The notes: generated by a model not told the origin, from the letters alone. A DNA stretch of 64,000 nucleotides from an uncultured Lachnospiraceae bacterium (GCA_910588825.1 CAJURF010000004.1:1-64000); one strand, 5' to 3'. Positions 8,373 through 18,193 are shown, counted from the stretch's first letter. Translations and numbers: made by a program.

Positions 8373-9068
8373 TCATACAATGATATATCCCATCCCTTTT
8401 CTGGTATGTATAAAATCTGTCAGCCCCAGGGCCAAAAGTTTTCTCCGCAGACGAGCCACATTCACTGTCAGCGTGTTTTCATCAATGAAGCAGTCCGTCT
8501 CCCAGAGGCGGGTCATCAGCGTATCACGGCTGACCACCCGGCCTTTGTTCTCCATAAGTGTCTGCAGAATTCTGTAATCGTTCTTCGTCAATTCCACCCG
8601 CCTGCCCTGATAAGAAAGGGAGGTATCTCCTGTATTCAGCACAGCGCCCCTGTGCTCTAAACACTGGCCCATGCTGCCAAAATCATAAGCCCTGCGCATG
8701 ACCGCATGAATCTTTGCAGTCAGTACCTGCAGGTCGAAAGGCTTGGCGATGAAGTCATCGGCTCCCATATTCACAGCCATCACAATATTCATCCGGTCAG
8801 AGGCGGAGGACAGGAAAATCACCGGGACCTTTGATACCTCCCTGATTTTTCCGCACCAGTAAAATCCATCATAAAAAGGCAGAGAAATATCCATCAAAAC
8901 CAGCTGAGGCCCCCACTCAAAAAAGCCAGCCATAACATTTTGAAAATCCTGCTGAACCTGCGGCTCATATCCCCAGGCCCCCACATGCTGGCTCACCGCC
9001 TCCCCTATAACCGGGTCATCCTCCACGATTAATATTTTATAGCGCCTGCCCTCTTTTGCCGAATCCAT
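8373..9068 (-). CDS. OmpR-family response regulator (BceR-like)
   Basis: DNA-binding partner of the downstream kinase. N-terminal receiver domain (KILIVEDDPVIG, phospho-acceptor Asp60 in LVLMDISLP, conserved Lys in FIAKPFD) and C-terminal winged helix (LTKNDYRILQTLMENKGRVVS...VARLRRKL). The reading frame is open further upstream to 9182, but that extension is unlike the family; the ATG at 9068 gives the usual 231 aa, though its ribosome binding site is only moderate (GGCAGGTG). Located 130 bases after the broken ABC permease gene. Confidence 0.87.
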   Translation of the reverse strand: MDSAKEGRRYKILIVEDDPVIGEAVSQHVGAWGYEPQVQQDFQNVMAGFFEWGPQLVLMDISLPFYDGFYWCGKIREVSKVPVIFLSSASDRMNIVMAVNMGADDFIAKPFDLQVLTAKIHAVMRRAYDFGSMGQCLEHRGAVLNTGDTSLSYQGRRVELTKNDYRILQTLMENKGRVVSRDTLMTRLWETDCFIDENTLTVNVARLRRKLLALGLTDFIHTRKGMGYIIV

Positions 9069-9199
9069 CTCCACACCTGCCTCTCCCTCACCTGCTCTAA
9101 CATCTCTGAAAACTATCAAACCAAAACGGTTTTGATCTCTGTTTTGTCTATTTTCCCCAAACTCGTGACTCATGAAAACCATCCCCTAGAATACAGTTT

Positions 9200-11252
9200 T
9201 CAAACATCACCCCTCCAAATACAGGTGATAAATTCCGTCTGGCCATCTTTTTTCAGTTTCACATCCACCGTCACGTCATCCATCCGGCTCATAATCCCGT
9301 CATCAATCTCACTGCACACCAGTTCTGGAAGGATTTTCTCAATCTGGCCGCGATCCTTAATCACCCGCTTCTGCTCATTCTCATAAACTGTGATATGTTC
9401 CACAGATTCCGACGGGATAGACTCTAGAAGCTCAATGCCCTTGCTTTTTAGCAGAGCCAGTGTTCTGACAAAGGACGGATAAATATAGTACTCCTGATTG
9501 GACAGCGCCGCAGCTTCCCGGTGTGTCATGGTTTCTCCGTCTTCAGACATGTAGCCCCAATTGGCCTCCAGCTGGATTTTACCCACCGGCCGTTCCCTTT
9601 CTAATGTTTCGCTGGACAACTGCAGAAGCTCTGCCCGGTAAGTCTTCAAAAATTCCGCCTTTGTCTCCTGATTTCCCGGCACTCCAAAGATGTTATCAAT
9701 GGATGAGATCTCCACTGCCTCGATTTTATTCATCAGTTCTTCTTCTGTCATAACTGTCAGCGGAAAAATAGTCTTTTTGTAATCCTGGCTGTCGTACAGC
9801 GCCATCAGCTGCTGCCGGCTCTTATCATAGTCCGCCAGATATTTCCGATGCACAATCTGGCCGCCAGCCAACGCATATCTTACCCGTACATACCGGATAT
9901 TCACACTCTCCTGGCCATTGCGAATCGCCGCTAATCTTTCCCCCCATTTTCCGTTCCCATTAGACAGCCCGCCCACATGGGTTTTTAACACCTGCTTCAG
10001 AGCCTCATAGACCTGCGGGTCTCGGGCCATCTGTTCCATAGCCTTCTGCATTTGATCATTTACGCTTTCATCTTCTCCCGAATAATCAAAACCGTCGTCT
10101 GACCGGATGCTCACAGCTTTCAGCTCCTCCTGCTTCGGCAGAAACTCATCGTATTGGAATACATCCCAATAGTAGATTCCGAAAATCACCATTGAGGAGG
10201 CGACAGCCGCAGTGAGCACTCCTTTGTGGGCCATGACCCTGCGGATATCCCCCTCCTGGATCATTTCCATAATCCCATGGGAGAGCACACCGCCGAACAC
10301 TACGCCAAAGATCAGCCATGCTCCCTGGGCCAGTGCCGCTATATTGCAGAACATAATGCCAAAGCCCAGAACCACTAACAGTTCGACCAAATACTGTGTT
10401 ACCTTGCCGATTCTGTAAAATGCCATAGTCCGGCCTGCGGCCTCGGAGGGACGCTTCTTGTAAAGATAAAAGCATATGAGAGCCAGTACAGCAGCAGCCA
10501 GCACACACAGCAACAGGGATTTTCCGGAAAGAACCGGATATTTTCCGGCTGTATACATCTGATAATATTTTATAATTGGAGAACCCCCCCTGCAAAAATC
10601 TGCTAAACGGAAGTCCCTCATTGGCATAAGTGGAAAAAAACGTTGACGCCGTTCCCCGCAGCACTGCGTCAAGCAGCGGACAGTAAAACAGCAAAACCAC
10701 GGCTCCCATGACTCCCGCCAAAACTTTTCCGGACAGCAGCATGGCAAGAACCACCACAAAATAAATCACCAGATAAAACAGCAGCTGGAAGACAAAACTT
10801 TCCAGTGATACCCGCACCGCATACCCTTGCAGAACCCCATACCCCAGGCCCACCACATAGGCCAGAAACAGATTCAGCAGATACGGAACCGCGAAATATG
10901 CGGTATCCAGAATCACCTGGCTGACAAACAGCTTTTCCCTGCGGATGGGCAGGCTGTGATAAAAGTCTGTCTTTACCCGGGAATGCAGCCAGGAAAAGCC
11001 GCTGACTCCAGCCAGCACAGCACTTCCCACAGTCATCATTGCGTAAAACGGCAGATTGCTTCCCGCGAGAAACTCTGTATAAATACGAATCATCTCCGCA
11101 TGCTCTCTTCCGTCTGCCTGAAGCCATCCCATGGACATTATGCCTGCCACAGGCAGACACAGGAAAAATCCAAGAATAATAAGAGCCGGAACCCATATCT
11201 GCTTTTTCATTGTTTCAAGCAATACACTAAAAGATAAGATTCTTGACTTCAT
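9200..11252 (-). pseudogene. ABC transporter permease interrupted by a frameshift in a G7 run
   Basis: Two overlapping frames together make one 683-aa permease. The first half (from 11252) begins KSRILSFSVLLETMKKQIW and contains five or six membrane helices including an FYHSLPIRREKLF segment typical of ABC-2 type permeases paired with YtrB-like ATPases. At 10584-10590 the coding strand has seven Gs; removing one joins FSRFLQGG to SPIIKYYQMYTAGKYPVL and restores the rest, which has further helices and a large soluble C-terminal domain with TxxEELMNKIEAVE and ITVYENEQKRVIKD motifs like those in DUF6449-type proteins. As written, translation goes out of frame at about residue 222. This may be a true mutation, a phase-variable run or a sequencing error. 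Start overlaps the ATPase gene by 26 bases. Confidence 0.8.
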
Positions 11253-12129
11253 AGCCAGCCACCTCCGTCTCGCTGATAAATATTTCTTCCAATGTCAGGG
11301 GAAGTATTTCGCAGAACAGGGGATTTTTCTCCTGAATGCACTTCATGATCTCCGACCTGGTTCCCCTGGCTGTCACCATCAAAAGCGACCCCTGATGGTC
11401 ACTGCGGATTACATCCAATTCCCGCAGAATCTGTTTTTCCTGCTCTTCCTCTGGTATCACGCACTGTACTTTATGAAGATGCAGTTTCATATTTTCCAGA
11501 TTCTCTGACAGGAGAATCCCCCCTTTATGAAGCAGTCCTACATTTTCGCAGATATCTTCCAGTTCCCGCAGATTGTGGGATGCGATCACCGGGGTAAACT
11601 CCCGTTCCATCACCTCTGTGGCGAAGATGCCTTTCACTGCCTGACGCATCACCGGGTCCAGGCCGTCAAAGGTCTCATCGCACAGCAGATATTTTGTATT
11701 TGCACAAATGCCTAAAATGGCACTCAGCTGCTTTTTCATTCCCTTTGAAAAAGTACGGATTTTCCGCTTTTTATCCAGGCCGAATTGAAGAAGCAGTTTA
11801 TAAAAGCGGACACTGTCCAGTTTGTGGTAAAACTGTTTGTAATACCGCTCCATATCCACAGGGGTGCTGCCGGTAAAATAGTAACTGTCATCTGAGATGT
11901 AAAAGATCTCCTGTTTCACAGCCTCGTCTTCATAAACCGGCTGTCCGTCCACAGTAATACTGCCCTCATCCTGCCTGAGAATTCCACACAGCATCCGCAG
12001 CAATGTGCTCTTACCCGCCCCGTTGGTGCCCACCAGACCAAAGACTTCCCCCTGATGGATTTCCATAGACAGGCTGTTCACTGCCTGCACATCTTCAAAC
12101 CTTTTGCTGACACCTAACGTCTGTATCAT
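11227..12129 (-). CDS. ABC transporter ATP-binding protein (YtrB-like)
   Basis: Nucleotide-binding subunit of an ABC exporter, 300 aa. Walker A GTNGAGKST, a degenerate signature FSKGMKKQLS and Walker B-like YLLCDETFDGLD are present, with the H-loop in SHNLRE. The roughly 90-residue C-terminal extension is usual for this subfamily. It overlaps the GntR regulator by four bases (ATGA) and the permease by 26, so the three form one operon. Paired YtrA/YtrB systems respond to cell-wall antibiotics in Bacillus; a comparable role here is inference. Confidence 0.9.
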   Translation of the reverse strand: MIQTLGVSKRFEDVQAVNSLSMEIHQGEVFGLVGTNGAGKSTLLRMLCGILRQDEGSITVDGQPVYEDEAVKQEIFYISDDSYYFTGSTPVDMERYYKQFYHKLDSVRFYKLLLQFGLDKKRKIRTFSKGMKKQLSAILGICANTKYLLCDETFDGLDPVMRQAVKGIFATEVMEREFTPVIASHNLRELEDICENVGLLHKGGILLSENLENMKLHLHKVQCVIPEEEQEKQILRELDVIRSDHQGSLLMVTARGTRSEIMKCIQEKNPLFCEILPLTLEEIFISETEVAGYEVKNLIF

Positions 12130-12497
12130 ATGGCTTCCTCCCTATAATAATCTCTCACATGTTCCAGAAGTTCTTCCTCAGTGACCCCGCAGGTCTTCCC
12201 TTTACGGACACATTCCCGCAGTTCCTGGTAATACATCTCCTGCTTCCTGGCCGCAGTTTCCAGATTCGGAGAGACAAAGCTCCCTCTTCCCTTCACCGGA
12301 TATACAAGGCCCTGCTGTTCCAGCTGAGCGTAAGCCCGCTGAATGGTATTGGGATTGATAGACAAATCCAGAGCCAATTTCCGCACCGACGGGAGCTTGC
12401 TCTCCGGCGGAAGCGCTCCGTTTAAAATCAATGTCTGGAATTTCTCTACAATCTGCTCATAAATGGGCCTTCGGTCCTGATAGTCCAGAATGATCAT
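12126..12497 (-). CDS. GntR-family regulator (YtrA subfamily)
   Basis: Short one-domain GntR repressor of 123 aa: winged helix at residues 1-75 (YEQIVEKFQTLILNGAL...LPSVRKLALDLSINPNTIQRAY) and a small dimerisation tail, the YtrA arrangement. GGGAGG sits only one base from an ATG at 12503 but seven bases from the ATG at 12497, which I chose. It is the first gene of the regulator-ATPase-permease operon and likely autorepresses it through the palindrome at 12607-12629, which overlaps the expected transcription start. Confidence 0.9.
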   Translation of the reverse strand: MIILDYQDRRPIYEQIVEKFQTLILNGALPPESKLPSVRKLALDLSINPNTIQRAYAQLEQQGLVYPVKGRGSFVSPNLETAARKQEMYYQELRECVRKGKTCGVTEEELLEHVRDYYREEAI

Positions 12498-12580
12498 ACG
12501 CATTCCTCCCTTTTTGAATCATGTGCCCCGGAAATCCCCGCGCCCGTGTATCCCGCTGATTCCCCAGGGCACTCACACAC

Positions 12581-12616
12581 TGTGTCGATTGTATTGACCG
12601 TATTGACTGTATCATT
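12581..12616. repeat. Four tandem 9-base repeats in the GntR operon leader
   Basis: Units TGTGTCGAT, TGTATTGAC, CGTATTGAC and TGTATCATT follow each other without gaps. The last unit runs into the operator palindrome. The repeats lie in the 5' untranslated leader, about 90-130 bases before the GntR start codon. They could be extra half-sites for the regulator. Confidence 0.6.
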
Positions 12617-12660
12617 AGTATTAATACAGTTATTATAAGAGAACCCCGCCCATATGTCAA
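12607..12660 (-). promoter_or_regulatory. Consensus promoter plus operator palindrome of the GntR/ABC operon
   Basis: Minus strand TTGACA (12655-12660), 17 bases, TATAAT (12632-12637). Immediately downstream a 23-base imperfect palindrome (12607-12629), CTGTATTAATA-C-TAATGATACAG, resembles the inverted TGTATTA...TACA operators of YtrA-type GntR repressors and covers the expected start of transcription. Confidence 0.8.
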
Positions 12661-12865
12661 GAATATTTTTCAGATCATTCCCCAAATATGCCCTGCTGTT
12701 CCATCCAGCACACCACCCCGCAGATACTCAGATACAACGCCACAGTGCCCCGCACATATCCAGACACACAAAAAGGACATCAACAATCCCACAATCGCTG
12801 ACATCCCTTTCAAAAAATCAAGCTCCAACCTACACACTTCCACAAACCAGAGTTTGCGCCCCCTC
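12661..12865. other. Gap between the GntR promoter and the MacB-like gene
   Basis: No convincing gene. Short open frames exist on both strands but lack ribosome binding sites and recognisable sequence. No clear T-tailed hairpin marks the end of the MacAB-like operon here. Confidence 0.5.
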
Positions 12866-14089
12866 TTAATCCCTTCGCAATGCCTCAATAGGACTTAATT
12901 TTGCCGCCTTCCGCGCTGGATACAGTCCGAAGAAAATACCGATTCCGGAAGAAAACAGCGTGGCCATCAAAACAGTAGACACGTGAATTCCCGGCGGGAA
13001 GTCTAGTGTGGGCACGGAACAGATTGCATGGGCCAGGCCAATGCCGATGACAATCCCGATAATCCCGCCAATACAGGAAATAATGGCGGATTCTGCCAAA
13101 AACTGCATGGTGATAGACGAAGTCTTCGCACCCAGAGCCTTGCGGATTCCGATTTCCCGGGTGCGCTCTGTCACAGACACCAGCATAATATTCATGACGC
13201 CGATGCCGCCCACCAGCAGAGAAATCCCCGCCACAAAGGAGATAAATCCGGTAATCATCCCCAGCATATCATTTACCTGGCTCACCTGGTCGTTATAGTC
13301 CTGCATCTGATAATAATCTTCGCCCTGGCTGTAGTGGCGTCTGTTCAAAAGCTGTATGGCATTCTGGGCCACTACGCCGGAATCTACAGTGCCGTTTGTA
13401 GTGGTGTAAAACCCATAGATACTGTCTGTAGTCTCCCATCCAAACGCCTCAAAAGCCGTATAGGGAAGCTCCAGAGAGATGGAATCCCCCGCATAATCAA
13501 AGGAAACCATACTGTCTTCGTTTTTGGAAGCCGAAATTCCAATAATGGTCAGGTCAAGGGTCATGTTATTCTGAGTCACCTGCAGGTTCATTCCCAGAAT
13601 ATCATCTGTTCCGAACGCTTTCAGGGCATCTTTTTTCCGGATCACACACACATGATTTCCTGTGGCAATATCGCTGTCGTTGTAATAGCGGCCGGATACG
13701 ATTTCAACACCTGACACTTCCAGCTGAGCAGATCCTCCTCCCCGCATGGAGACATCGAAAGTCCCCTTGGGCGTCAGCGCTGTGCCTGTATCCATGTAAT
13801 CCGGACTGGTTCCGGAGACTCCCTCCAGTGCTTCCACGGCTTCCATATCGTCTGCATTGAGATACTCCATATTCTCAGTGCCCTCATCGCTCATATAGAT
13901 ATAGATCTGGCCTCCGGCAAAATCCGACAGCTGCTCGTTCATCTCGTCCTCAAACCCGTTTCCCACGCCCATAATTGTGATTACGGAGGAGATACCAATG
14001 ATAATGCCCAGCATGGTAAGAAAGGAGCGGCCTTTGTTGGAACGGATATTGGACAGCGCCATTTTCAGGTATTCAACTAACTGGCTCAT
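12866..14089 (-). CDS. MacB-like ABC transporter permease
   Basis: FtsX/MacB-superfamily permease of 407 aa. One N-terminal helix (LTMLGIIIGISSVITIMGVG), a MacB_PCD-type extracytoplasmic domain of about 230 residues, and three C-terminal helices containing the conserved VGGIGVMNIMLVSVTERTREIGIRKA loop core (about residues 290-320) and FGLYPARKAAKLSPIEALR end. It overlaps the adaptor gene by four bases (ATGA). With the adaptor and the ATPase upstream it should form a mechanotransmission-type exporter; substrate is unknown. Confidence 0.92.
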   Translation of the reverse strand: MSQLVEYLKMALSNIRSNKGRSFLTMLGIIIGISSVITIMGVGNGFEDEMNEQLSDFAGGQIYIYMSDEGTENMEYLNADDMEAVEALEGVSGTSPDYMDTGTALTPKGTFDVSMRGGGSAQLEVSGVEIVSGRYYNDSDIATGNHVCVIRKKDALKAFGTDDILGMNLQVTQNNMTLDLTIIGISASKNEDSMVSFDYAGDSISLELPYTAFEAFGWETTDSIYGFYTTTNGTVDSGVVAQNAIQLLNRRHYSQGEDYYQMQDYNDQVSQVNDMLGMITGFISFVAGISLLVGGIGVMNIMLVSVTERTREIGIRKALGAKTSSITMQFLAESAIISCIGGIIGIVIGIGLAHAICSVPTLDFPPGIHVSTVLMATLFSSGIGIFFGLYPARKAAKLSPIEALRRD

Positions 14090-15822
14090 GGAGTCCCTCC
14101 TAATTCATCTGCAGCCGGAGCGCTTTTGGCAGGACTTCCCTCTGTAAGACCTTCCTGAAGCTGCGGTATCACCAGATCTCCCTCTTTCAGACCTGATTTG
14201 ATCTCTGTCAAAGTATCAGAACTGATTCCTGTGGTAATTTCCCTGCGGGCAATCACCCCGTCCTCCAGCACATAGCAGAACGTGTTATCTTTCCCGGTAT
14301 TCACCGCATCTGCGGGAACAGTCAGTACATTTTTCTCAGATCCGACGAGAATAGATGCTTTCGCCTCCACACCCAGGAAAATATTGTCGTCCGGATTGTC
14401 TATGACCACTTCACAGGTGACAATGGGCGCGCCCTTTTCATTCTGCTGGGCCACCCGGTTGATATCTCCAACGGTTCCCTGATATGTATTATTTGCTATG
14501 GTGATTTCCGCTTTCTGTCCCTCTTTCAGCTTATGATAATCGTATTTGGAGACAGTGGCCTCCACGGCAACATCATCGTTGCTGGCTATACTCACCAGCT
14601 CCAGCCCCTGGGTGGCCAGCATACCGTCTGACAGCGCCGCACTGGTAACAATGCCGTTGAATTCCGCCTTAATCCCCTGACGCCCTTTTTCCAGCAGCTC
14701 TTCCTGGGACATGGCATCCAGCTCTGCAAGATTATTATTATTCTCCATGGCCTTCTTATTGGCATTGCTGATTTCCATGGTATCGCCTGCGTCCACTTTT
14801 GCTTTTTCCTCCGCCAGGTCTGACTGAAGATCCGCCAGAACGGACTGGGCATTTTCCAGATCCATCTGCCACTGGGCCAGCTGGGCGTCTGTGGAAGCGC
14901 TGTCCTTCTCCACAGCTTCCAGCTCTCCTGCTGTGGACATTTCCTGAATCATTGCCTGGATATCCGCAGATTCCATCCCGGAATAGGCGCCCATCTGATT
15001 TTCCAGCTGTTCCAGCTCTATTTCATTGGCGTCTACGGCCTTCTGTCGTTTTTTCAGCTGGGCTTCTATGGTTTTTGCCGTATTGCTGTCTTCCTCAAAT
15101 TCAGCCTGTGACTGTTCAATGGCCAGCTTGTCGATTTCGGCCTGATAACTCTCATTCTCAGTCTCCAGTTTCTCTATCTGTGTGGCCGCCTCCAGCATTT
15201 TATTCAGCGTTTTCAGCTCTTTTGCCTGTTCTTTGGACATAGAAACCGCGGATTCAGAAGCCTGGCGTGCCAGCTGGAGAGTCCTGTCATTGATGGACTG
15301 CTTCAGCCCGTTGATATAATTTTTATAATTGTCAATATCTCCCTGGATGATCTGGGAATTCCCCTTTGCTGTCTGTGCCTCTGCCATGGCCTTATCTGCC
15401 TTGCCCACAGTGTCCAGATTGGTATTCACCATGGCCAGATGTGTCAGCTCCGCTTTCTTATTATCTGCCTCCAGTGTATCTGTCTCAAAGCTCACCAGCA
15501 TGCTCCCCACATTGACAATCTGTCCGTTTTTGGCAGAGAATTCCTTAATTGTGGCATTTACTGGCGAATAGTAGGTCTTGGTTCTCAGACTTTTCACCGT
15601 ACCGCTCACTTCCAGATAAGCGGTCACATCGCTTTTTTCTGCCTCCCTTGTGTCCACCATAGGGGTGGTGTCCGTCTGTGTCATCTTCGGAACCATCACC
15701 ATAGCTGCCATCGCCAGAATTGCCAGAACACCGATAACCGCTGTGGTTATCTTTCCCTGACGTCTCCTTTGCTCAGGTGTTTTCCTTCCTTTTGGCCGTT
15801 TAGGCATTCTGTTCGCTGACAT
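14086..15822 (-). CDS. HlyD/MacA-like efflux adaptor
   Basis: Membrane-anchored periplasmic-adaptor-type protein adapted to a Gram-positive envelope, 578 aa. Residues 26-47 form a single membrane anchor, followed by a lipoyl-like half (VEVSGTVKSLRTKTYYSPVNATI), a long coiled-coil hairpin (about 110-345, rich in E, K, Q and A), the returning lipoyl half (IKAEFNGIVTSAALSDGM) and beta-barrel plus membrane-proximal domains ending with LKEGDLVIPQLQEGLTEG. The coiled coil is longer than in Bacillus YknX-type adaptors. Translationally coupled with the permease; it overlaps the ATPase gene by 23 bases. Confidence 0.88.
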   Translation of the reverse strand: MSANRMPKRPKGRKTPEQRRRQGKITTAVIGVLAILAMAAMVMVPKMTQTDTTPMVDTREAEKSDVTAYLEVSGTVKSLRTKTYYSPVNATIKEFSAKNGQIVNVGSMLVSFETDTLEADNKKAELTHLAMVNTNLDTVGKADKAMAEAQTAKGNSQIIQGDIDNYKNYINGLKQSINDRTLQLARQASESAVSMSKEQAKELKTLNKMLEAATQIEKLETENESYQAEIDKLAIEQSQAEFEEDSNTAKTIEAQLKKRQKAVDANEIELEQLENQMGAYSGMESADIQAMIQEMSTAGELEAVEKDSASTDAQLAQWQMDLENAQSVLADLQSDLAEEKAKVDAGDTMEISNANKKAMENNNNLAELDAMSQEELLEKGRQGIKAEFNGIVTSAALSDGMLATQGLELVSIASNDDVAVEATVSKYDYHKLKEGQKAEITIANNTYQGTVGDINRVAQQNEKGAPIVTCEVVIDNPDDNIFLGVEAKASILVGSEKNVLTVPADAVNTGKDNTFCYVLEDGVIARREITTGISSDTLTEIKSGLKEGDLVIPQLQEGLTEGSPAKSAPAADELGGTP

Positions 15823-16528
15823 AGCTATGTTCCTCCTTGTAATTTGGATTTATAAAGTCTTCTTCGATCTTTCCATCCATAATACGGATGATCCTGCGGG
15901 CACTGGCCGCGATCTCATCATCGTGGGTGATCAAAATCACGGTGCGCCCCTCCCGGTATAAATTCTTGAGAATATCCATGATTTCTTTTGTAGATGTAGA
16001 GTCCAGATTACCAGTGGGCTCATCCGCCAGAATCACAGGCGGACAGGCTGCAATGGCCCTGGCGATGGCCACCCTCTGCTGCTGGCCGCCGGACATCTCC
16101 GAGGGCTTATGGGTCATTCTCTTTTCCAGTCCCACCATCCGCAGGGCCTGCTCTGCCAGTTCCCGCCGCTCCCATCGGTCCACACCCCGGTAAATCAGGG
16201 GCAGTTCCACATTGGCCAGCGCATTCAGATTCCCGATCAGATTAAACCCCTGGAAAATAAACCCGATTTCCACATTCCGAATGGTGGAAAGCTCGTTGTC
16301 TGTCATGTAAGATACGTCCTGCCCGTGGAGCAGATACCTCCCCCTGGTAGGCACATCCAGACATCCCAGCATATTCATAAGGGTAGACTTTCCAGAACCG
16401 GAATGGCCGATGATTGCCACAAATTCCCCTTCCTCCACCTCCAGATTCACGTGGTTCAAAGCCCAGACTTCATTCTCTCCCGGATTATAAATCTTACACA
16501 TATCCTGAATCTCAATTAGTTTTCCCAT
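15800..16528 (-). CDS. MacB/LolD-type ABC transporter ATP-binding protein
   Basis: ATPase of the MacAB-like exporter, 242 aa. Walker A GHSGSGKST, Q-loop FIFQGFNLIGNL, signature MSGGQQQRVAIARAI, Walker B VILADEPTGNLD and H-loop LITHDD are all intact. The 18-residue tail after the ATPase core is unremarkable. First gene of a three-gene operon with its own promoter about 45-70 bases upstream. Confidence 0.94.
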   Translation of the reverse strand: MGKLIEIQDMCKIYNPGENEVWALNHVNLEVEEGEFVAIIGHSGSGKSTLMNMLGCLDVPTRGRYLLHGQDVSYMTDNELSTIRNVEIGFIFQGFNLIGNLNALANVELPLIYRGVDRWERRELAEQALRMVGLEKRMTHKPSEMSGGQQQRVAIARAIAACPPVILADEPTGNLDSTSTKEIMDILKNLYREGRTVILITHDDEIAASARRIIRIMDGKIEEDFINPNYKEEHSYVSEQNA

Positions 16529-16570
16529 ATAATCCTCCCCGGCTGCCTTTATCTGTACTGCTTAATTAAT

Positions 16571-16599
16571 ACAATAATACATACACTTTTATTTGTCAA
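16571..16599 (-). promoter_or_regulatory. Promoter of the MacAB-like operon
   Basis: Minus strand TTGACA (16594-16599), 17-base spacer, TATTGT (16571-16576), followed by GGGGAGGA just before the ATG. The -10 lies in an AT-rich stretch with TGTATTATTGTATTAATTAA, which could hold an operator, but no clear dyad is visible. Confidence 0.7.
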
Positions 16600-16625
16600 T
16601 ACGCTTTTTATTTTATACCCGTATA

Positions 16626-16660
16626 TAAAAAAAGGGAAGCATTTTGCCTCCCTTTTTTTC
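16626..16660 (-). terminator. Terminator after hemZ
   Basis: GGGAAGC and GCCTCCC pair around ATTTT with T/A-runs on both sides. It lies about 45 bases beyond the hemZ stop and upstream of the MacAB promoter, so it ends the long housekeeping operon. Confidence 0.7.
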
Positions 16661-16699
16661 TTACATTTTCGTAAGAATTCCCATACGAATGACCATCCC

Positions 16700-18193
16700 C
16701 TAACCAAGACCTATTCTCCGCTTTCTGTCAATCATCTCATCTATTTTTTGTATATATAGAGCCACATCCTTCACATTCTCGCACCGCTCCACACGCCCGT
16801 CGGGGTATACACGTTTGGAGGTGCTCCCGGCTCCCAGGGCTATGATAGACTGTTTCTCCTCCATCATCAAAACATTATACACCCCTGCCTGCTTGGGCTT
16901 TGCATATCCCACATTTTCCAGATTCCCAGCCATATTTTTCTGGCGGTACAAATAATAGGGAACCATGCCCATATCCCTGGCGCAGCTGTCAGCCATATCC
17001 ATAATTTTACTGCTGTTCTCGAATGTGAGTTCTCTGTGTTCCTCTGAAAACAGACGAAGACGTGCCGCACGCTTCACAGCCAGCGAATGCATGGTCAGGC
17101 TGTCCGGTCCCAGATCCCGAATCTGCTCCAGCGTGTTTTCCACCTCCCGGATGCCCTCTTTCGGCAGTCCGGCGATTAAATCCATATTGATATTGTCAAA
17201 TCCCATCTCCCGTGCCAGTCCAAATGCCTGCCTGGTATCTTCTGTCGTATGCCGCCTGCCGATAAAGTCCAGGGTATCCTGATTCATAGTCTGAGGATTT
17301 ACGGAAATCCTGGTGACCGGATGCTCCTTCAAAACCTGCAGCTTCTCCCTGGTAATGCTGTCAGGACGGCCTGCTTCTACCGTAAATTCCCGCAGATGCG
17401 CCAACGAAAAAGTCTCTTCCAGACAGCTGAGTACCTTCTCCATCTGTACCGGAGACAGTGTGGTGGGAGTACCTCCGCCTATATAAAGGGTGTGAAGCTC
17501 CTTCCCTGCCATAAACCCGCTTACAGCCTTCATCTCCCTGCAGAGAATATCCACATATTCGTCCACCCGATTTTTCCATCTGTCCAGGGGATAGGAGCTG
17601 AAGGAACAGTACATACAGATACTGGGGCAGAAAGGGATACCCACATAGATGCTGTAACCCTGGTGGTAATCCAGACTTTTCAGAACGTCTTCTTCCCGGC
17701 AGGCAATCTCCACGCACAGCCTGCTTTTGGTATCGCTGAGATAATACTTCTCCTGCATGTCCCTTCTGGCCTCCTGGGGACTCCTGCCTGCCTCCAGCAG
17801 CCCCTCAGCCAGCTTTACCGGGCGGATACCTGTCAAGGTTCCCCATTCCAGGACACGTCCCGTGGCACGCTTCAGTACCTGATACAACACCTGTTTTAAA
17901 CAATTCTTTTCCTCAAAACGGCTTTTCTCCTGGAGATCAGGGACCGCCTCCCCAGAAGCAGCTTCCCCGGCTCTTTTGTATTCCACATAGATTTCTCCGC
18001 TGCCGCACCAGGCTTTCAGAAATATCTGCTCCCCCCGAAGCGGCTGGGTTTCCTCTGGAAATTCCTCCATACACCGGACATTCACCTGGCTGCCCGGGTA
18101 AAAGGCTCTCACCAGCGAATACACATCGTATTCAAATTCCTGCCTGTTCAGCCATACCAAAATCTCACACAAAAGGATTGTACCTCTTTTCAT
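16700..18193 (-). CDS. hemZ: Coproporphyrinogen dehydrogenase HemZ-like radical SAM protein
   Basis: Oxygen-independent coproporphyrinogen III oxidase-like radical SAM protein, 497 aa, longer than HemN because of an N-terminal extension of about 160 residues, as in HemZ of Firmicutes. The cluster motif is in GIPFCPSICMYCSFSSYPL (about residues 180-200), followed by LYIGGGTPTTL, VEAGRPDSI and the RQKNMAGNLENVGYA segment near the C-terminus. Known HemZ proteins act in anaerobic porphyrin formation, but many clostridial homologues occur in organisms without a full haem pathway, so the substrate is uncertain. Its start overlaps the MBL gene by 29 bases. Confidence 0.85.
   Translation of the reverse strand: MKRGTILLCEILVWLNRQEFEYDVYSLVRAFYPGSQVNVRCMEEFPEETQPLRGEQIFLKAWCGSGEIYVEYKRAGEAASGEAVPDLQEKSRFEEKNCLKQVLYQVLKRATGRVLEWGTLTGIRPVKLAEGLLEAGRSPQEARRDMQEKYYLSDTKSRLCVEIACREEDVLKSLDYHQGYSIYVGIPFCPSICMYCSFSSYPLDRWKNRVDEYVDILCREMKAVSGFMAGKELHTLYIGGGTPTTLSPVQMEKVLSCLEETFSLAHLREFTVEAGRPDSITREKLQVLKEHPVTRISVNPQTMNQDTLDFIGRRHTTEDTRQAFGLAREMGFDNINMDLIAGLPKEGIREVENTLEQIRDLGPDSLTMHSLAVKRAARLRLFSEEHRELTFENSSKIMDMADSCARDMGMVPYYLYRQKNMAGNLENVGYAKPKQAGVYNVLMMEEKQSIIALGAGSTSKRVYPDGRVERCENVKDVALYIQKIDEMIDRKRRIGLG

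Noticed and set aside
12670..12888. 72-codon minus-strand open frame with a hydrophobic segment
   Set aside because: Overlaps the end of the MacB-like gene, lacks a ribosome binding site, no recognisable sequence.
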